The notes: a model not told the origin generated them from the sequence alone. Shown: positions 17,797 to 29,442, counted from the first letter of the stretch. The stretch is 64,000 bases of DNA from Pelomonas baiyunensis (GCF_043555935.1 NZ_JBIGIB010000002.1:744001-808000), one strand, 5' to 3'. Numbers and translations: made by a program.

Positions 17797-18291
17797 TCAA
17801 TCCTTGCAAACGTAGTCGATGAATTCGTAGTGCAGCCCGCTCGCGCTGGTGTGCGCTTCTCGGGCTGCCACCGTGAACCGCTCGCGCGGCCACGGGGGGA
17901 AGTGGCGGTCGGCATCGGGGAAGCGGGCGTCCACCTCCGTGAGCGCCAACTGGTGGGCGTGGGGCATGGCGAGCGCGTAGATCTCGCTGCCGCCGATGAC
18001 GCACACCTCGGGCACGCCTTGGCAGGCCGCCAAAGCGGCGTCGAACGACGCGAACACCTCCGCGCCGCCCAGCGCCGGCGTACTGCGGCTCACCACCAGG
18101 TTGCGCCGGCCGGGCAGCGGGCGGAATCGGGGCGGCAGCGAGTCCCAGGTCTTGCGGCCCATGATGACCGGCTTGCCCAGCGTGATCGCCTTGAAGCGCG
18201 CCAGGTCTTCTGGCAGGTGCCACAGAAGCGCGTTGTCCCGCCCGATGGCGCCGTCTTGGGCAACGGCCGCCACCAACACCACGCGCGTCAT
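17797..18291 (-). CDS. folA: Dihydrofolate reductase
   Basis: A 164-residue enzyme that reduces dihydrofolate to tetrahydrofolate with NADPH. Typical features are GAIGRDNALLWHLPEDLARFK with catalytic Asp29, GKPVIMGRKTWDSLP, and VIGGSEIY. Length is normal. It overlaps thyA as ATGA; thymidylate synthase makes dihydrofolate and DHFR recycles it, so coupling is functionally sensible. Confidence 0.96.
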   Translation of the reverse strand: MTRVVLVAAVAQDGAIGRDNALLWHLPEDLARFKAITLGKPVIMGRKTWDSLPPRFRPLPGRRNLVVSRSTPALGGAEVFASFDAALAACQGVPEVCVIGGSEIYALAMPHAHQLALTEVDARFPDADRHFPPWPRERFTVAAREAHTSASGLHYEFIDYVCKD

Positions 18292-19094
18292 ACGGCCACC
18301 GGCGCCTTGATCGCCGGATGCGGGTCGTAGCCGCTGAGCTCGAAGTCCTCGAACTCGTAGTCAAAGATGGACGCCGGCCGGCGCTTGATCGTCATGGTCG
18401 GGTAGGGGCGGGGTTCGCGGGCCAGTTGAGTCTGCACCTGCTCCACGTGGTTGTCGTAGATGTGGCAGTCGCCCCCGGTCCAGATGAACTCGCCCAGTTG
18501 GAGGTCGCATTGCTGGGCCAGCATCATCGTCAACAACGCATACGACGCGATGTTGAACGGCACCCCTAGAAAGATGTCCGCCGAGCGTTGGTACAGCTGG
18601 CAGCTGAGCTTGCCGTCGGCCACGTAGAACTGGAAGAACGCGTGGCAGGGCATCAGCGCCATCTTGGACAGATCGCCCACGTTCCACGCGCTCACGATGA
18701 TGCGGCGGCTGTCCGGGTTGGTCTTGAGCGTGCGCACCACCTCGGCGATCTGGTCGATGTGGCCGCCATCGGGCGTGGGCCAGTTGCGCCACTGCACGCC
18801 ATACACCGGGCCGAGGTCGCCATCGGCGCGGGCCCATTCATTCCAGATGGTCACGCCACGCTCTTGCAGCCACTTCACATTGCTGTCGCCGCGCAGGAAC
18901 CACAGCAACTCCAGGATGATGGATTTGAGGTGGACCTTTTTCGTGGTGACCAGCGGGAAGCCCGCGGCGAGGTCGAACCGCATCTGGTGCCCGAACACGC
19001 TGCGCGTGCCGGTGCCGGTGCGGTCGCTTTTCTGCACGCCCTGCTCGAACACATGGCGCATGAAGTCTTCGTACTGACGAGGAGGCGTGTTCAT
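18288..19094 (-). CDS. thyA: Thymidylate synthase
   Basis: A 268-residue enzyme making dTMP from dUMP and methylene-tetrahydrofolate. Motifs are DRTGTGTRSVFGHQMRFDL, the nucleophile Cys150 in LMPCHAFFQFY, QRSADIFLGVPFNIASYALL and the D-H-YDNH dUMP pocket. The ATG at 19094 gives the standard ThyA N-terminus (QYEDFMRHVFEQG); the open frame beyond it is not family sequence. The four-base overlap with folA shows they form an operon. Confidence 0.97.
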   Translation of the reverse strand: MNTPPRQYEDFMRHVFEQGVQKSDRTGTGTRSVFGHQMRFDLAAGFPLVTTKKVHLKSIILELLWFLRGDSNVKWLQERGVTIWNEWARADGDLGPVYGVQWRNWPTPDGGHIDQIAEVVRTLKTNPDSRRIIVSAWNVGDLSKMALMPCHAFFQFYVADGKLSCQLYQRSADIFLGVPFNIASYALLTMMLAQQCDLQLGEFIWTGGDCHIYDNHVEQVQTQLAREPRPYPTMTIKRRPASIFDYEFEDFELSGYDPHPAIKAPVAV

Positions 19095-19137
19095 GGGCCG
19101 GATTGTCGTTCGGCTCACGGTGGACGCACCGCAGGCC

Positions 19138-19155
19138 CACCCGCACTGGCGGGTG
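19138..19155. terminator. Perfect hairpin between the PrsT-like gene and thyA
   Basis: CACCCGC-actg-GCGGGTG gives a seven-base-pair stem with a four-base loop, 25 bp past the stop of the PrsT-like gene. No T tract follows on either strand, so it is at best a weak or Rho-assisted terminator. Confidence 0.3.
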
Positions 19156-19179
19156 AGGCCTTGCTCGGGGGCGCCCGGC

Positions 19180-21951
19180 TCAGGTTTGACCGAGCGCTGC
19201 CTTGACCTTGGCGAGGCTGGCTTGGCCGAGTTTGTCGAGGCGGTTGGCGTCCACGCCGCGCAGCGCCTCGCTGGCGCCGGTGCGGTCGCCACCGGCCAGC
19301 AGCACTTCGGCCAGATGCACCTTGGGCGTGGCCGCTGTAGGCGCCAGGCGGCTGGACATGCGCAGCACGGTCACCGCTTCATCACGCTGCCCTGCAGCGG
19401 CCAGTGCGCTGCCCAGCGTGTCCAGCACGTTGGCGTTGTTGGGCAAGGCGTCCGCCGCCTTGCGGGCGTTGGCCAAGGCCTCGGGCTTGCGGGCCTGCAC
19501 TTGCGCCCAGGCCAGGTCGTTCAGCAGCACGGGGTTGTTCGGCATCTTGGCGCTCAGCTGCTGCAGCAGCTCGACGGCCTGGGCGGGCTGCCCGGCCACC
19601 ATCGCGCGTTCGGCCGCGGCCTGGATCACGGCGGTGCTGTCGGGCTGCTTGCGCATCAGCTCGGCCATTTGTTGGTCGGCGGGCACCGTGCGGCTCAACC
19701 GGTCCAGCGTCTTGATGATGCGCAGGTTGCCGGCCGGCGTCATGCCGGCTTTCACGGCACTGGCGTAGGCCTTGAGCGCGTCGTCGGGTTTGTCGGTTGC
19801 CACCAGCACATCCCCTTCCAACAGCAGACCCATGCCGGCCAGACCTTCTTGCTGGCCCAGTTGGCGCGCCACCGAGAGTGCTTCGTTGGCATTGCTGCGG
19901 CTCATCAAGCTGGCCAGCGCGAGGTAGGCGCCTGGGTCGTACGGGCGCTCGGTGATCAGAGCGCGCAGCAGCGACGCGGCTTCGGCCGTGCGGTCGTTGT
20001 TGGCTTCCAGCTGCGCCAGGCGCAAGCGCCAGTCCCCGCGCTGGGGGTAAGCCGCCGCGAGCTTGCGGTAGGCCTCCGTGGCCTGTTGCTGCTTGCCCAG
20101 GCGCTCGTAGGTGCTGGCTTGCACCTCCAGCACCGCCGCCGGCGCGTTGGTCATGGCAGCGCCCGACTCCGCCACGGTCAGTGCTTTCTCGGGCTGCCCG
20201 AGCCGCAGGTGCTCGTTCACCAGCGCCTCACGCAGGTTGGCAGAGTCGGGCACCGCCTTCACGCCCTGTTCCAGCACGCTAAGCGGTGTGTCGCCGGATT
20301 TGCCCGCCCCGCCCGTTTGCAGTAGCGAGGCGTAGTCGGCATAGACGTCTGCGCTGGTGTTGCCCGCCGCCACCGCCTTGCCCAGGCGGGCCACGTACTC
20401 CTGTCGCTGCTCGGGCGTCTTGGCCATGGTGCCCAGCGCCGTCAGTGCGGCTGGCAGGTTGGGTTTGGTGTCCAGCACGGCGAGCGTGGTCTTCCAGGCG
20501 CCTGTGCGGTCGTTCTGTGCCGACATCACGGCTGCGAGGTTGAGGCGCGCCTGCGCGTCTTGCGGCGCCGCGCTGACGGCGGCGTCGGCCATGCGCCGCG
20601 CCTGGTCCACGCGGCCCAGGCGCAGGCTGACGGCAATCACGCGGCCGAGCAGCAGGTGATCTTGCTTGGCAAGTTCCGCGGCGTGGTCCAGCAGCTTGGC
20701 GGCCTCGGCGTTGTCGCCCGCGGCAAAGCGGGCTTGGGCCAGGCGGATGACGCTGGTGGCGTCGTCCGGGTATTGCGCCACCACTTGGGCCAGCGTGGCC
20801 GCAGCGGCTTTCTTGTCGCCACGGGCGGCTTCCAGGTCGGCGCGCAGGCCGAGCATGGTGGCGTCGTTGGGCGCCAGCACCAGGCCCTGTCGCACCAGTT
20901 GCGCGGCGTCAGTGAGATTGCCGCTCCGCAGCTGGCCTTGCGCCAGCAGCCGCAAGATGGGCAGGGAGTCAGGCTGTCGCTTGTTCGCCGCCTGCAGGCG
21001 CTTGACGGCGCCTTTGACATCGCCGCTGCGCAACTCGGCCGATGCGGCCAACAGCGTGGCCGGCATGTGCTCGGGCGACACCTTCAGCACGCGCAGCGCG
21101 GCCGCCTGGCTTTCTTGCGGGCGATCGGCCTGGGCCAGCAGCAGGGCGTCAAGGTAGTGCGTCCAGAAATGATTCGGGGCCTTTTTCTTCAAGGCATCTC
21201 GCACCGCCGCGGCTTCACTGAACTTGCCGGCGGCGGCCAGGGTCTCGCCGTATTCGCCCTGCACGCCGATGTGCCAGGGCACGGCATCGTGTGCCTTCTT
21301 GATGGCCACGAGCGCCTGTGCAGGGTCATTGGCTGAACTGGCCAGTCGGCCCGTCGCGCGGAACACCCACCACGGCGCGTCCTGGGCTTGGCTGGCCGCC
21401 TGCAGCACCTTCATGCCTTCGGCAATTTGCCCTTCGCTGGCCAGCATCTGTGCGCGGGCGAGCGCCACGGCGGGGGAGTCCGCTGCGTGAGCGATCTGCT
21501 CCTTGGCCGCAGGCAGGCGTTTCAAGGCCGTCAGCGCCAGCGCGACGGTGCCGCGCAGCGTGCTGTCAGCTTGGGCGTCGCTCAGCTTGCGGTCCTTGAA
21601 GTCGCGAACCAGTTTGTCCATGTCGCCGCGGTCCAGCATCACCAGCGCGATTCGCGGCACCAGCTGATTGGCGTCAGCGCCAGCATCCACGGCCTTGCGC
21701 AACTGCTCTTCCACCGACGCCAGGTCGTGCGTGCGCTCCAGCGCATTGGCCAGTTGGATGCGCGCATCAGCGGAATTCGGCTGCGCCTGGACCGCGTTCT
21801 TCAACTCGATGACCGCGCCGGAAATCTCGCCTTTGGCCAGCAACTCCTTGCCGGAGGCCAGCGGGTCTTTGCGGCTGCAGGCACTCAAGGCGGCCAAGAC
21901 AGCGACGGAAATCAACAGGGTTTTCGGGCGATACAGGCGGGCGTGTGACAT
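19180..21951 (-). CDS. PrsT-like TPR-repeat lipoprotein of the PEP-CTERM/exosortase system
   Basis: A 923-residue outer-envelope lipoprotein. The signal peptide ends in a lipobox (AVLAALSAC, Cys25) and the rest is tandem TPR repeats with the usual A-x-A-L-x pattern. Size, lipobox and repeat layout match the PrsT family (TIGR02917), which accompanies exosortase/PEP-CTERM systems and is thought to help export or anchor their substrates or exopolysaccharide. The ATG at 21951 is chosen over a TTG three codons earlier. Its neighbour, 177 bp upstream, encodes a PEP-CTERM protein. Family confidence is high; the specific role is unproven. Confidence 0.87.
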   Translation of the reverse strand: MSHARLYRPKTLLISVAVLAALSACSRKDPLASGKELLAKGEISGAVIELKNAVQAQPNSADARIQLANALERTHDLASVEEQLRKAVDAGADANQLVPRIALVMLDRGDMDKLVRDFKDRKLSDAQADSTLRGTVALALTALKRLPAAKEQIAHAADSPAVALARAQMLASEGQIAEGMKVLQAASQAQDAPWWVFRATGRLASSANDPAQALVAIKKAHDAVPWHIGVQGEYGETLAAAGKFSEAAAVRDALKKKAPNHFWTHYLDALLLAQADRPQESQAAALRVLKVSPEHMPATLLAASAELRSGDVKGAVKRLQAANKRQPDSLPILRLLAQGQLRSGNLTDAAQLVRQGLVLAPNDATMLGLRADLEAARGDKKAAAATLAQVVAQYPDDATSVIRLAQARFAAGDNAEAAKLLDHAAELAKQDHLLLGRVIAVSLRLGRVDQARRMADAAVSAAPQDAQARLNLAAVMSAQNDRTGAWKTTLAVLDTKPNLPAALTALGTMAKTPEQRQEYVARLGKAVAAGNTSADVYADYASLLQTGGAGKSGDTPLSVLEQGVKAVPDSANLREALVNEHLRLGQPEKALTVAESGAAMTNAPAAVLEVQASTYERLGKQQQATEAYRKLAAAYPQRGDWRLRLAQLEANNDRTAEAASLLRALITERPYDPGAYLALASLMSRSNANEALSVARQLGQQEGLAGMGLLLEGDVLVATDKPDDALKAYASAVKAGMTPAGNLRIIKTLDRLSRTVPADQQMAELMRKQPDSTAVIQAAAERAMVAGQPAQAVELLQQLSAKMPNNPVLLNDLAWAQVQARKPEALANARKAADALPNNANVLDTLGSALAAAGQRDEAVTVLRMSSRLAPTAATPKVHLAEVLLAGGDRTGASEALRGVDANRLDKLGQASLAKVKAALGQT

Positions 21952-22077
21952 GCGGTGCAACGGTGCAGTGACGACAGCGGAGAGTCGGTTGGGGGCGGTG
22001 GGCCGGGTGCGAACCCGTTGGGGGCGTCAAAGGCGCGTCCCCCGATCGGCAGTCGATTGTGATGCCACCGCCCAATG

Positions 22078-22106
22078 AAAAAAGGGCCGGCAGAGCCGAC
22101 CCTTTC
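22078..22106 (-). terminator. Rho-independent terminator of the PEP-CTERM gene
   Basis: Read on the minus strand just past the stop, AAAGGGTCGGC-TCT-GCCGGCCCTTT forms an eleven-pair stem (one G-T pair) followed by a run of T. It should separate this transcript from the PrsT-like gene. Confidence 0.85.
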
Positions 22107-22128
22107 AGGTGCAAATCGCGCGGGCGAA

Positions 22129-22926
22129 TCAGGCCTGCTTGCGACGACGAGCAGCGGCCAGGGCCACCAGAGCGCCGCCCACCAGGGCGAGGCTGGCCGG
22201 TTCCGGCACGCCGTTCGACGGCGGGGGAGCGATGGCGCCGAAACCGTCCAGGTAGACGTAACCTTCGTGGCCCGTGGGGGCGCAGTCGCTGGCCAGCACG
22301 GTCAGCTCGAAGGTGTGGCCGGACAGGCTGGCGTCAATCGCCAGCTGTTCGATTTGCCACTTCGGGGTGTAGTAGTACGTACCACCGTAGACGCTGAAGC
22401 GCGAATCGACGCCGCCGCCGCCGCCAACGGCGTTGTAGGTGCGCGAGATCAGCAGCGTGTTGGTGGTCTTGTCCACCAGTTGCAGCTTCATGGCAGCCGA
22501 TTGCTCAGCCGAGTGACCGCCGTTTTCCAGCACCGCCAGCCAGGCGAAGAAGATGTTGGAGTCGGTGTAGTTCGTCACCGTTTGGCTTGCGACGGACACG
22601 TAGCCACCGCTGGTGGTGTCCTCGATCCGCAGCGAATACTTGCCGCCGTAAACGGTGTTGGCCATCAGATTGCCCAACAGCGGATCCAGGCCCGGGCTCA
22701 CGACCTTCGAGTGCGAACCCGCGATGGAGGCGTCGTACGAACTGCCGCCGGGCAGGAACGCGCTCGGGTTGACGGAGCTCAGGTTTTGGTAATTGCGGAA
22801 GCCGCCACCAATGGTCCAGCCCGAAGTCGTGCCGGTTTCGAAGTCGCCATTGACGAAGCCACCGGCGTTTGCAGCGGTTGCGGCGGCCAGCATGGCCACG
22901 GCACCCAGCAGAGACTTGATGTTCAT
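22129..22926 (-). CDS. PEP-CTERM sorting-domain protein
   Basis: A 265-residue exported protein: Sec signal peptide (MNIKSLLGAVAMLAAATAANA), a central domain with FVNGDFETGTTSGWTIGG, which begins many carbohydrate-binding-like or choice-of-anchor domains, and the C-terminal sorting tail VPEPAS + hydrophobic helix + RRRK at residues 240-265. Exosortase cleaves such tails and the product is thought to reach the envelope or extracellular matrix. The ATG at 22926 places the signal peptide correctly. A sigma-54-like promoter lies 55-71 bp before it. Confidence 0.92.
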   Translation of the reverse strand: MNIKSLLGAVAMLAAATAANAGGFVNGDFETGTTSGWTIGGGFRNYQNLSSVNPSAFLPGGSSYDASIAGSHSKVVSPGLDPLLGNLMANTVYGGKYSLRIEDTTSGGYVSVASQTVTNYTDSNIFFAWLAVLENGGHSAEQSAAMKLQLVDKTTNTLLISRTYNAVGGGGGVDSRFSVYGGTYYYTPKWQIEQLAIDASLSGHTFELTVLASDCAPTGHEGYVYLDGFGAIAPPPSNGVPEPASLALVGGALVALAAARRRKQA

Positions 22927-22980
22927 ACGTTGTTCCAAGTTGCCTCTCGTCCGCCCTTCGAACGAGCACGGTGGCAACTA

Positions 22981-22996
22981 AGCAGCATGCGTGCCA
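22981..22996 (-). promoter_or_regulatory. Sigma-54 (-24/-12) promoter for the PEP-CTERM gene
   Basis: On the minus strand the sequence is TGGCACG-CATG-CTGCT. The sigma-54 consensus is TGGCACG-N4-TTGCA/T, so the -24 half is perfect, the spacing exact and the -12 half differs by one base plus a permitted final T. Transcription should begin near 22970, leaving a ~44-base leader before the ATG. A second PEP-CTERM gene in this window has the same element. Confidence 0.8.
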
Positions 22997-23129
22997 GCTT
23001 TTTCAGCTTCGCTTAAGTATTTGTTTTTGAAAGACAAAAGTCGGAAGGGCCGTGGTTTTCCCTGGAGAGCTGTAAGGAAGCCCGACACGATGTCGTGGTT
23101 TATTTCACCTTCAATTTAGGGGGGGTGTG

Positions 23130-24941
23130 TTAGCCGCTGGCTTGGCCGGCGTCAGCCGGCTCCAGCCCGAACTGCATCGCGGCGAGCTTGGCGTAGAGCC
23201 CGCCTCGGGCCACCAGCTCGTCATGCCTGCCGATGTCGACGATGCGGCCAGCTTCCAGCACCACGATGCGGTCAGCCTTTTGGATGGTGGCCAGGCGGTG
23301 AGCAATGACCAGCGTGGTGCGGTGCTGCATGGCGGCCTCAAGAGCTGCCTGCACGACGCGCTCGCTCTCGGCGTCCAGCGCGCTGGTGGCTTCGTCCAGC
23401 AGCAGCAGTGGTGGATTCTTGAGCATGGCGCGTGCAATGCTGATGCGCTGGCGTTGCCCACCCGACAGGCGCACGCCGCGTTCACCCAGGAAGCTTTGGT
23501 ACCCCTCTGGCAGCGCGCGAATGAAATCGTCGGCAAACGCAGCGCGGGCTGCGGCCATCACTTCCTCATCGGTCGCATCCGGGCGGCCGTAGCGGATGTT
23601 TTCCAGCGCGGTGGTGGAGAAGATGACGCTGTCTTGCGGCACCAGGCCGACGCTGGCGCGCAAATCCCGCAGGGTCAGGTCTTGCACCGGTACGCCGTTG
23701 AGCAGAATCTGGCCGTGTTGCGGGTCGTAGAAGCGAAGCAGCAGTTGGAACACGGTCGTCTTGCCCGCGCCGCTGGGGCCAACCAAGGCGACGGTTTCGC
23801 CCGGGGCGATGTCCAGACTGACGGCATCCAGCGCCGCGGTTTGCGGGCGTGAGGGGTAGTGGAACTGGATGTTCTGCAATGCGACCCGGCTGCCGCCCGC
23901 TGTGGCCGGCAGCGCGCGCGGCACCGTGGTTTCAGCCACCGGCGAGCGGGCTTCCATCAACTCCACCAGCCGCTCCGTCGCGCCCGCCGCGCGCAGCACA
24001 TCGCCCCACACCTCGGCCAGCACCGCCACGCTGCTCACCAGCAGCGTCACGTACACCACCGTCTGCCCCAAATGCCCGGCGGTGATGCTGCCGGCGATGA
24101 CGGCCTGCGTGCCCTGGTACAGGCCCCACAGCATCGCGCCAAACACCGCGGTGATGATGAAAGCCACCAGCAGGCTGCGCACCTTGGTGCGGCTGCGTGC
24201 GGTGTCGAAGGCGGCTTCGCTGGCGCGCGAGAACCGGTCGGACTCGGCCTGTTCCTGCGTGTAGCTCTGCACCACCGTCACTGCGTTCAGCACCTCGGCG
24301 GCGATGGCGGAGGTGTCGGCCACGCGGTCCTGGCTGGCGCGGGACAGCTTGCGCACCCGCCGGCCGAAGTACAGCGCCGGGGCCACCACCAACACCAATA
24401 TGCCCAGCACCTGCCCCATGACATAGGGGTTGGTAATGATGAGCATCGCCAACGCGCCCAGGCCCATCACCGTGTTGCGCAGGCCCATGGACAGGCTGGA
24501 GCCCACCACCGTTTGCACCACGGTCGTGTCGGTGGTGATGCGGCTGAGCACCTCGCCGGTTTGGGTGGTCTCAAAAAATTCGGGGCTTTGCCGCAGCACG
24601 TGGCGGTAGACGGCGTTGCGCAGGTCGGCCGTCACGCGCTCGCCCAGCCAGGTCACCATGTAAAAGCGCGAGGCCGAGAAGATGCCCAGCGCCGCACCAA
24701 CCCCGAACATTGCGAGGAAGTGCTCGCGCAACGCCATGAGCCGCTCGCCCGGGGCGCTGGCCGCCATGCCCGCGTCGATCAGGCCGCGCAGTGCCAGCGG
24801 AAACGCGAGCGTGGCCAGCGCGGCCAACACCAGGGTGACCAGGGCCAGCAGGATGCGCAGGCGGTAAGGCCGCAAGAAGGGCAGCAGGCCAGACAGGGAG
24901 CGGGCCTGCTTGGAGGCCGGACGGGCAGTGGATTCAGACAT
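23130..24941 (-). CDS. MsbA-like ABC exporter (fused membrane and ATPase domains)
   Basis: A 603-residue half-transporter. Six transmembrane helices lie within the first ~320 residues; the nucleotide-binding domain follows with Walker A GPSGAGKTT, signature LSGGQRQR, Walker B LLLLDEATSALD and the switch histidine in VIAHRLAT. It would act as a homodimer exporting a lipid or hydrophobic compound; substrate is not evident. I chose ATG 24941 since residues before it are unrelated to the family. It starts 38 bp after the hydrolase gene. Confidence 0.92.
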   Translation of the reverse strand: MSESTARPASKQARSLSGLLPFLRPYRLRILLALVTLVLAALATLAFPLALRGLIDAGMAASAPGERLMALREHFLAMFGVGAALGIFSASRFYMVTWLGERVTADLRNAVYRHVLRQSPEFFETTQTGEVLSRITTDTTVVQTVVGSSLSMGLRNTVMGLGALAMLIITNPYVMGQVLGILVLVVAPALYFGRRVRKLSRASQDRVADTSAIAAEVLNAVTVVQSYTQEQAESDRFSRASEAAFDTARSRTKVRSLLVAFIITAVFGAMLWGLYQGTQAVIAGSITAGHLGQTVVYVTLLVSSVAVLAEVWGDVLRAAGATERLVELMEARSPVAETTVPRALPATAGGSRVALQNIQFHYPSRPQTAALDAVSLDIAPGETVALVGPSGAGKTTVFQLLLRFYDPQHGQILLNGVPVQDLTLRDLRASVGLVPQDSVIFSTTALENIRYGRPDATDEEVMAAARAAFADDFIRALPEGYQSFLGERGVRLSGGQRQRISIARAMLKNPPLLLLDEATSALDAESERVVQAALEAAMQHRTTLVIAHRLATIQKADRIVVLEAGRIVDIGRHDELVARGGLYAKLAAMQFGLEPADAGQASG

Positions 24942-24979
24942 GGCCGGCAGTGTAGGGAGGGCCGCGCCCGGCCCGCGTC

Positions 24980-27148
<2,169 letters not shown>

Positions 27149-27193
27149 GGCACCGAGTCTCCCCGAGTCAGTGCGCGCCCCGCTTGATTTGGC

Positions 27194-28375
27194 TCAGAGC
27201 AGGCGTTGCAACTGTGCGGCGGTGTGCGCCAGCTCAGTGGCCGTCAGGTCTTGGTGGCACAGCAGCTGCAGCAGCTCTCGGCGCCACGCGGTGCCCGCAT
27301 CGCCCGGCAGGGCCGGGCAACCCGGCCAGGTGTGATCCCAGCGGAACACGGCACACCCGGCCGCGCGCAGGGCGGCGTAGGCCGCGTCGGCCCGGTCAGC
27401 GTCGGCCACCCACAGGGGCAGGGCGTACGGGGCGGCGCCGTCGGGCAGCACCGGCCACAGCGGCCGTGCGTGCGTCAGGGCATTGCCGGCCTGCAGCAGT
27501 TGGTTGAAGTGCGCCCGGCGCGCGCTCACGATGCGGCCGCGCGGCAGCCGCAGCAACGCCCGGTCCAGCGCGGTGACGGACTGGCCCGTGCGGCTCATGT
27601 CGCACGCGGCCAGCATGGCGGCTTCAGCCGCTGCCGGCGGCGTCAGCGCTGCGGGTGATGCGTGCGCGGCCACGGGCGCTGCGGTAGCTGCGCGGGGGCC
27701 GTTCTTCAAGCGAAACAGCGCGTCCAGCCCCATGTGCAATCCGGGCAGGCGGCGGTGCTGGGCGCCTCGCTCCAGCAGGTCCACCCCCGCTTTGACCTGT
27801 TGCCGCGCGCCGGCCGGAGCCAGCGGCATCGGGGCAAACGGCTGGGCTGACGCCAGCAGCCCCGCTTCTGAGACAGGAAAGAACTTGGTCAAGCTGGCCG
27901 TGGCCACATCGCCCCAGTGCCCCACGGGGCGTTCTCCCGCCTGGCCGAAGAAGCTGTGGGCGCAGTCTTCGATCAGCGCCAGGCCGTGGGCATCGCACCA
28001 CGCCCGGACCCCGGCGAAAGATTGCGGCAGCCCGAACAGCTGCGCCGCGAGCAGCGCGCGGGTGCCGGGTGCGGGCTGCAGCCCGCTCAATTCCGGCAGG
28101 CCCTGGGCGTTGAGTGGGTAGTACTGCACCGCCGAGCCCGCCGCGCGCAGCGGTGCCACCAGCGTGGGGCAGTGGTAGCTGGGGGCCAGCACGCCGTCGC
28201 CGGGCCGAAGGCCCAGCACCTGCACGGCGGCGCCAATGGCCGCACGCCCGCTGGTCAGCACTTGGCGGTGGGGCAGAGCGTCCACCGCGGGCAGCGAGGT
28301 CGCCCGCGGGCCGCGCAGGTTGTCCCACCCAAACACAGGGCGAGTGGGCTGGCGGGTGGGCGTGTCAGAGCTCAT
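27194..28375 (-). CDS. DegT/DnrJ/EryC1-type PLP-dependent aminotransferase
   Basis: A 393-residue fold-type I protein. It has SGRAAIGAAVQVLGLRPGDGVLAPSYHCPT at the N-terminus, the PLP-phosphate and ring-binding EDCAHSFFGQAG, and Lys in SLTKFFP as the presumed PLP anchor. Relatives transaminate nucleotide-linked sugars or install amino groups on polysaccharide and lipid precursors. It is the last gene after the AttH-like lipocalin (20-bp gap). The substrate cannot be read from the sequence. Confidence 0.75.
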   Translation of the reverse strand: MSSDTPTRQPTRPVFGWDNLRGPRATSLPAVDALPHRQVLTSGRAAIGAAVQVLGLRPGDGVLAPSYHCPTLVAPLRAAGSAVQYYPLNAQGLPELSGLQPAPGTRALLAAQLFGLPQSFAGVRAWCDAHGLALIEDCAHSFFGQAGERPVGHWGDVATASLTKFFPVSEAGLLASAQPFAPMPLAPAGARQQVKAGVDLLERGAQHRRLPGLHMGLDALFRLKNGPRAATAAPVAAHASPAALTPPAAAEAAMLAACDMSRTGQSVTALDRALLRLPRGRIVSARRAHFNQLLQAGNALTHARPLWPVLPDGAAPYALPLWVADADRADAAYAALRAAGCAVFRWDHTWPGCPALPGDAGTAWRRELLQLLCHQDLTATELAHTAAQLQRLL

Positions 28376-28395
28376 GGCAGGGGGAAGGGCAGGGG

Positions 28396-29442
28396 TCAGG
28401 GCAAGGGTGGGCGGCCGGCATAGCCCGTCAGCTCCAGGTAGCCCCAGCCCAGGGCCTGCCCCCGGGCGGACGACAGCTTCGCCGCCCCCTCCCAGTACAC
28501 CAGGCCCGAGCTCAAACGGGCGTCGATTTCTTGCGCGTCGAACGCGGCGTCCAGCTGCAGCTCCCCCATCGGGCAGCGCAGGCGCCAGGCCACCGGCCAG
28601 CGGCGGCCGGTGCTGGGGCTGGTCCAGTGCCGGGTGGGGGTCATCTGCACTTCGTCGGGGGTGAAGCTGCGGTCGGGCTGGCCGGCCCGGCGCCAGCTGC
28701 CGCCGGCCCATTCGCGCTCGCCGTTCTCGCGTCGCAGCTGAAACAGCGTCAAGGCGCCGCCGTCGTTCAGGTTGATGCCCAACCAGTCCCAGCCCACGGC
28801 CTCGCCCAGCACGCTGTCGCTCCACTCGTGGTCCAGCCAGGCGCGGCCGGCCAGGCTGTGGCGGCGGCCGTCCAGCGTCAAGGCGGCCTGTGTGGCCATT
28901 TGCGGGCGTGAGTAGTAGTAGCTGAACTGCTCGGGCGACGGGCCCTTGGCCGAGCGGCCTCTGTCGCCCTGCAGCAGCGGGGCGTCGGGGCAAGCCAGTT
29001 CCAGCTCCATCGTGAACCCCGGGCCGGAGAACACGGCGCGGTAGCCGTCGGCCTCGCGCACCAGCCGCCAGTCGCGCAGCTGCACGCGGCAGTCGCCCTG
29101 CGCGGCTTGCACCGCCCCGGGGATGCTGCGCAGCAGGCGCTGGGCATGGCGCTGTTTGCGCGCGCTCAGATCCGACAGCGCCACGTGGCCCAGCAGCAGT
29201 TGGCGTGCGGCCAGGCCGCTGGGGTGGTCGGCCGCCGCCGGGCCGGGCAGGCGGAAGAAGGTGAGCTGGTAGCCGTAGCGCGGGGGCGCGCCATCGCGGT
29301 CGGCCAGCAGGCCGGTCAGGTACCACCACTCGATGCCCTGCGCCGGGTGGGCGCCGAAGTCGGTGGGGAAGTTCAGGGCGGCCTGTGCCGGCAAGCTCAG
29401 CGGCAGAGCGGCCAGCAGCAGGTGGCGGCGTTGCAACGTCAT
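28396..29442 (-). CDS. AttH/CrtC-type lipocalin-like protein
   Basis: A 348-residue exported protein with a cleavable signal (QRRHLLLAALPLSLPAQA) followed by the double lipocalin-like fold of the AttH/carotenoid 1,2-hydratase superfamily: FPTDFGAHPAQGIEWWYLTGLL, YSRPQM, and GRAWLDHEWSDSVLGEAVGWDWLGINL. In Vibrio attEFGH-type operons a protein like this accompanies an ABC ATPase and FtsX permeases, exactly the neighbours here, and it shares ATGA with the permease. A periplasmic lipid-binding or lipid-handling role is most likely; carotenoid chemistry is possible but no carotenoid genes are nearby. Confidence 0.82.
   Translation of the reverse strand: MTLQRRHLLLAALPLSLPAQAALNFPTDFGAHPAQGIEWWYLTGLLADRDGAPPRYGYQLTFFRLPGPAAADHPSGLAARQLLLGHVALSDLSARKQRHAQRLLRSIPGAVQAAQGDCRVQLRDWRLVREADGYRAVFSGPGFTMELELACPDAPLLQGDRGRSAKGPSPEQFSYYYSRPQMATQAALTLDGRRHSLAGRAWLDHEWSDSVLGEAVGWDWLGINLNDGGALTLFQLRRENGEREWAGGSWRRAGQPDRSFTPDEVQMTPTRHWTSPSTGRRWPVAWRLRCPMGELQLDAAFDAQEIDARLSSGLVYWEGAAKLSSARGQALGWGYLELTGYAGRPPLP

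Noticed and set aside
21952..22077. Sigma-54 promoter for the PrsT-like gene
   Set aside because: I looked for the -24/-12 doublets upstream of 21951; only fragments such as GCAACGGTGCA occur, with no correct GG-GC pairing.
23069..23108. Terminator after the ABC exporter gene
   Set aside because: A short dyad (CGACA/TGTCG) is present downstream of the stop, but no T tract follows and the stem is weak.
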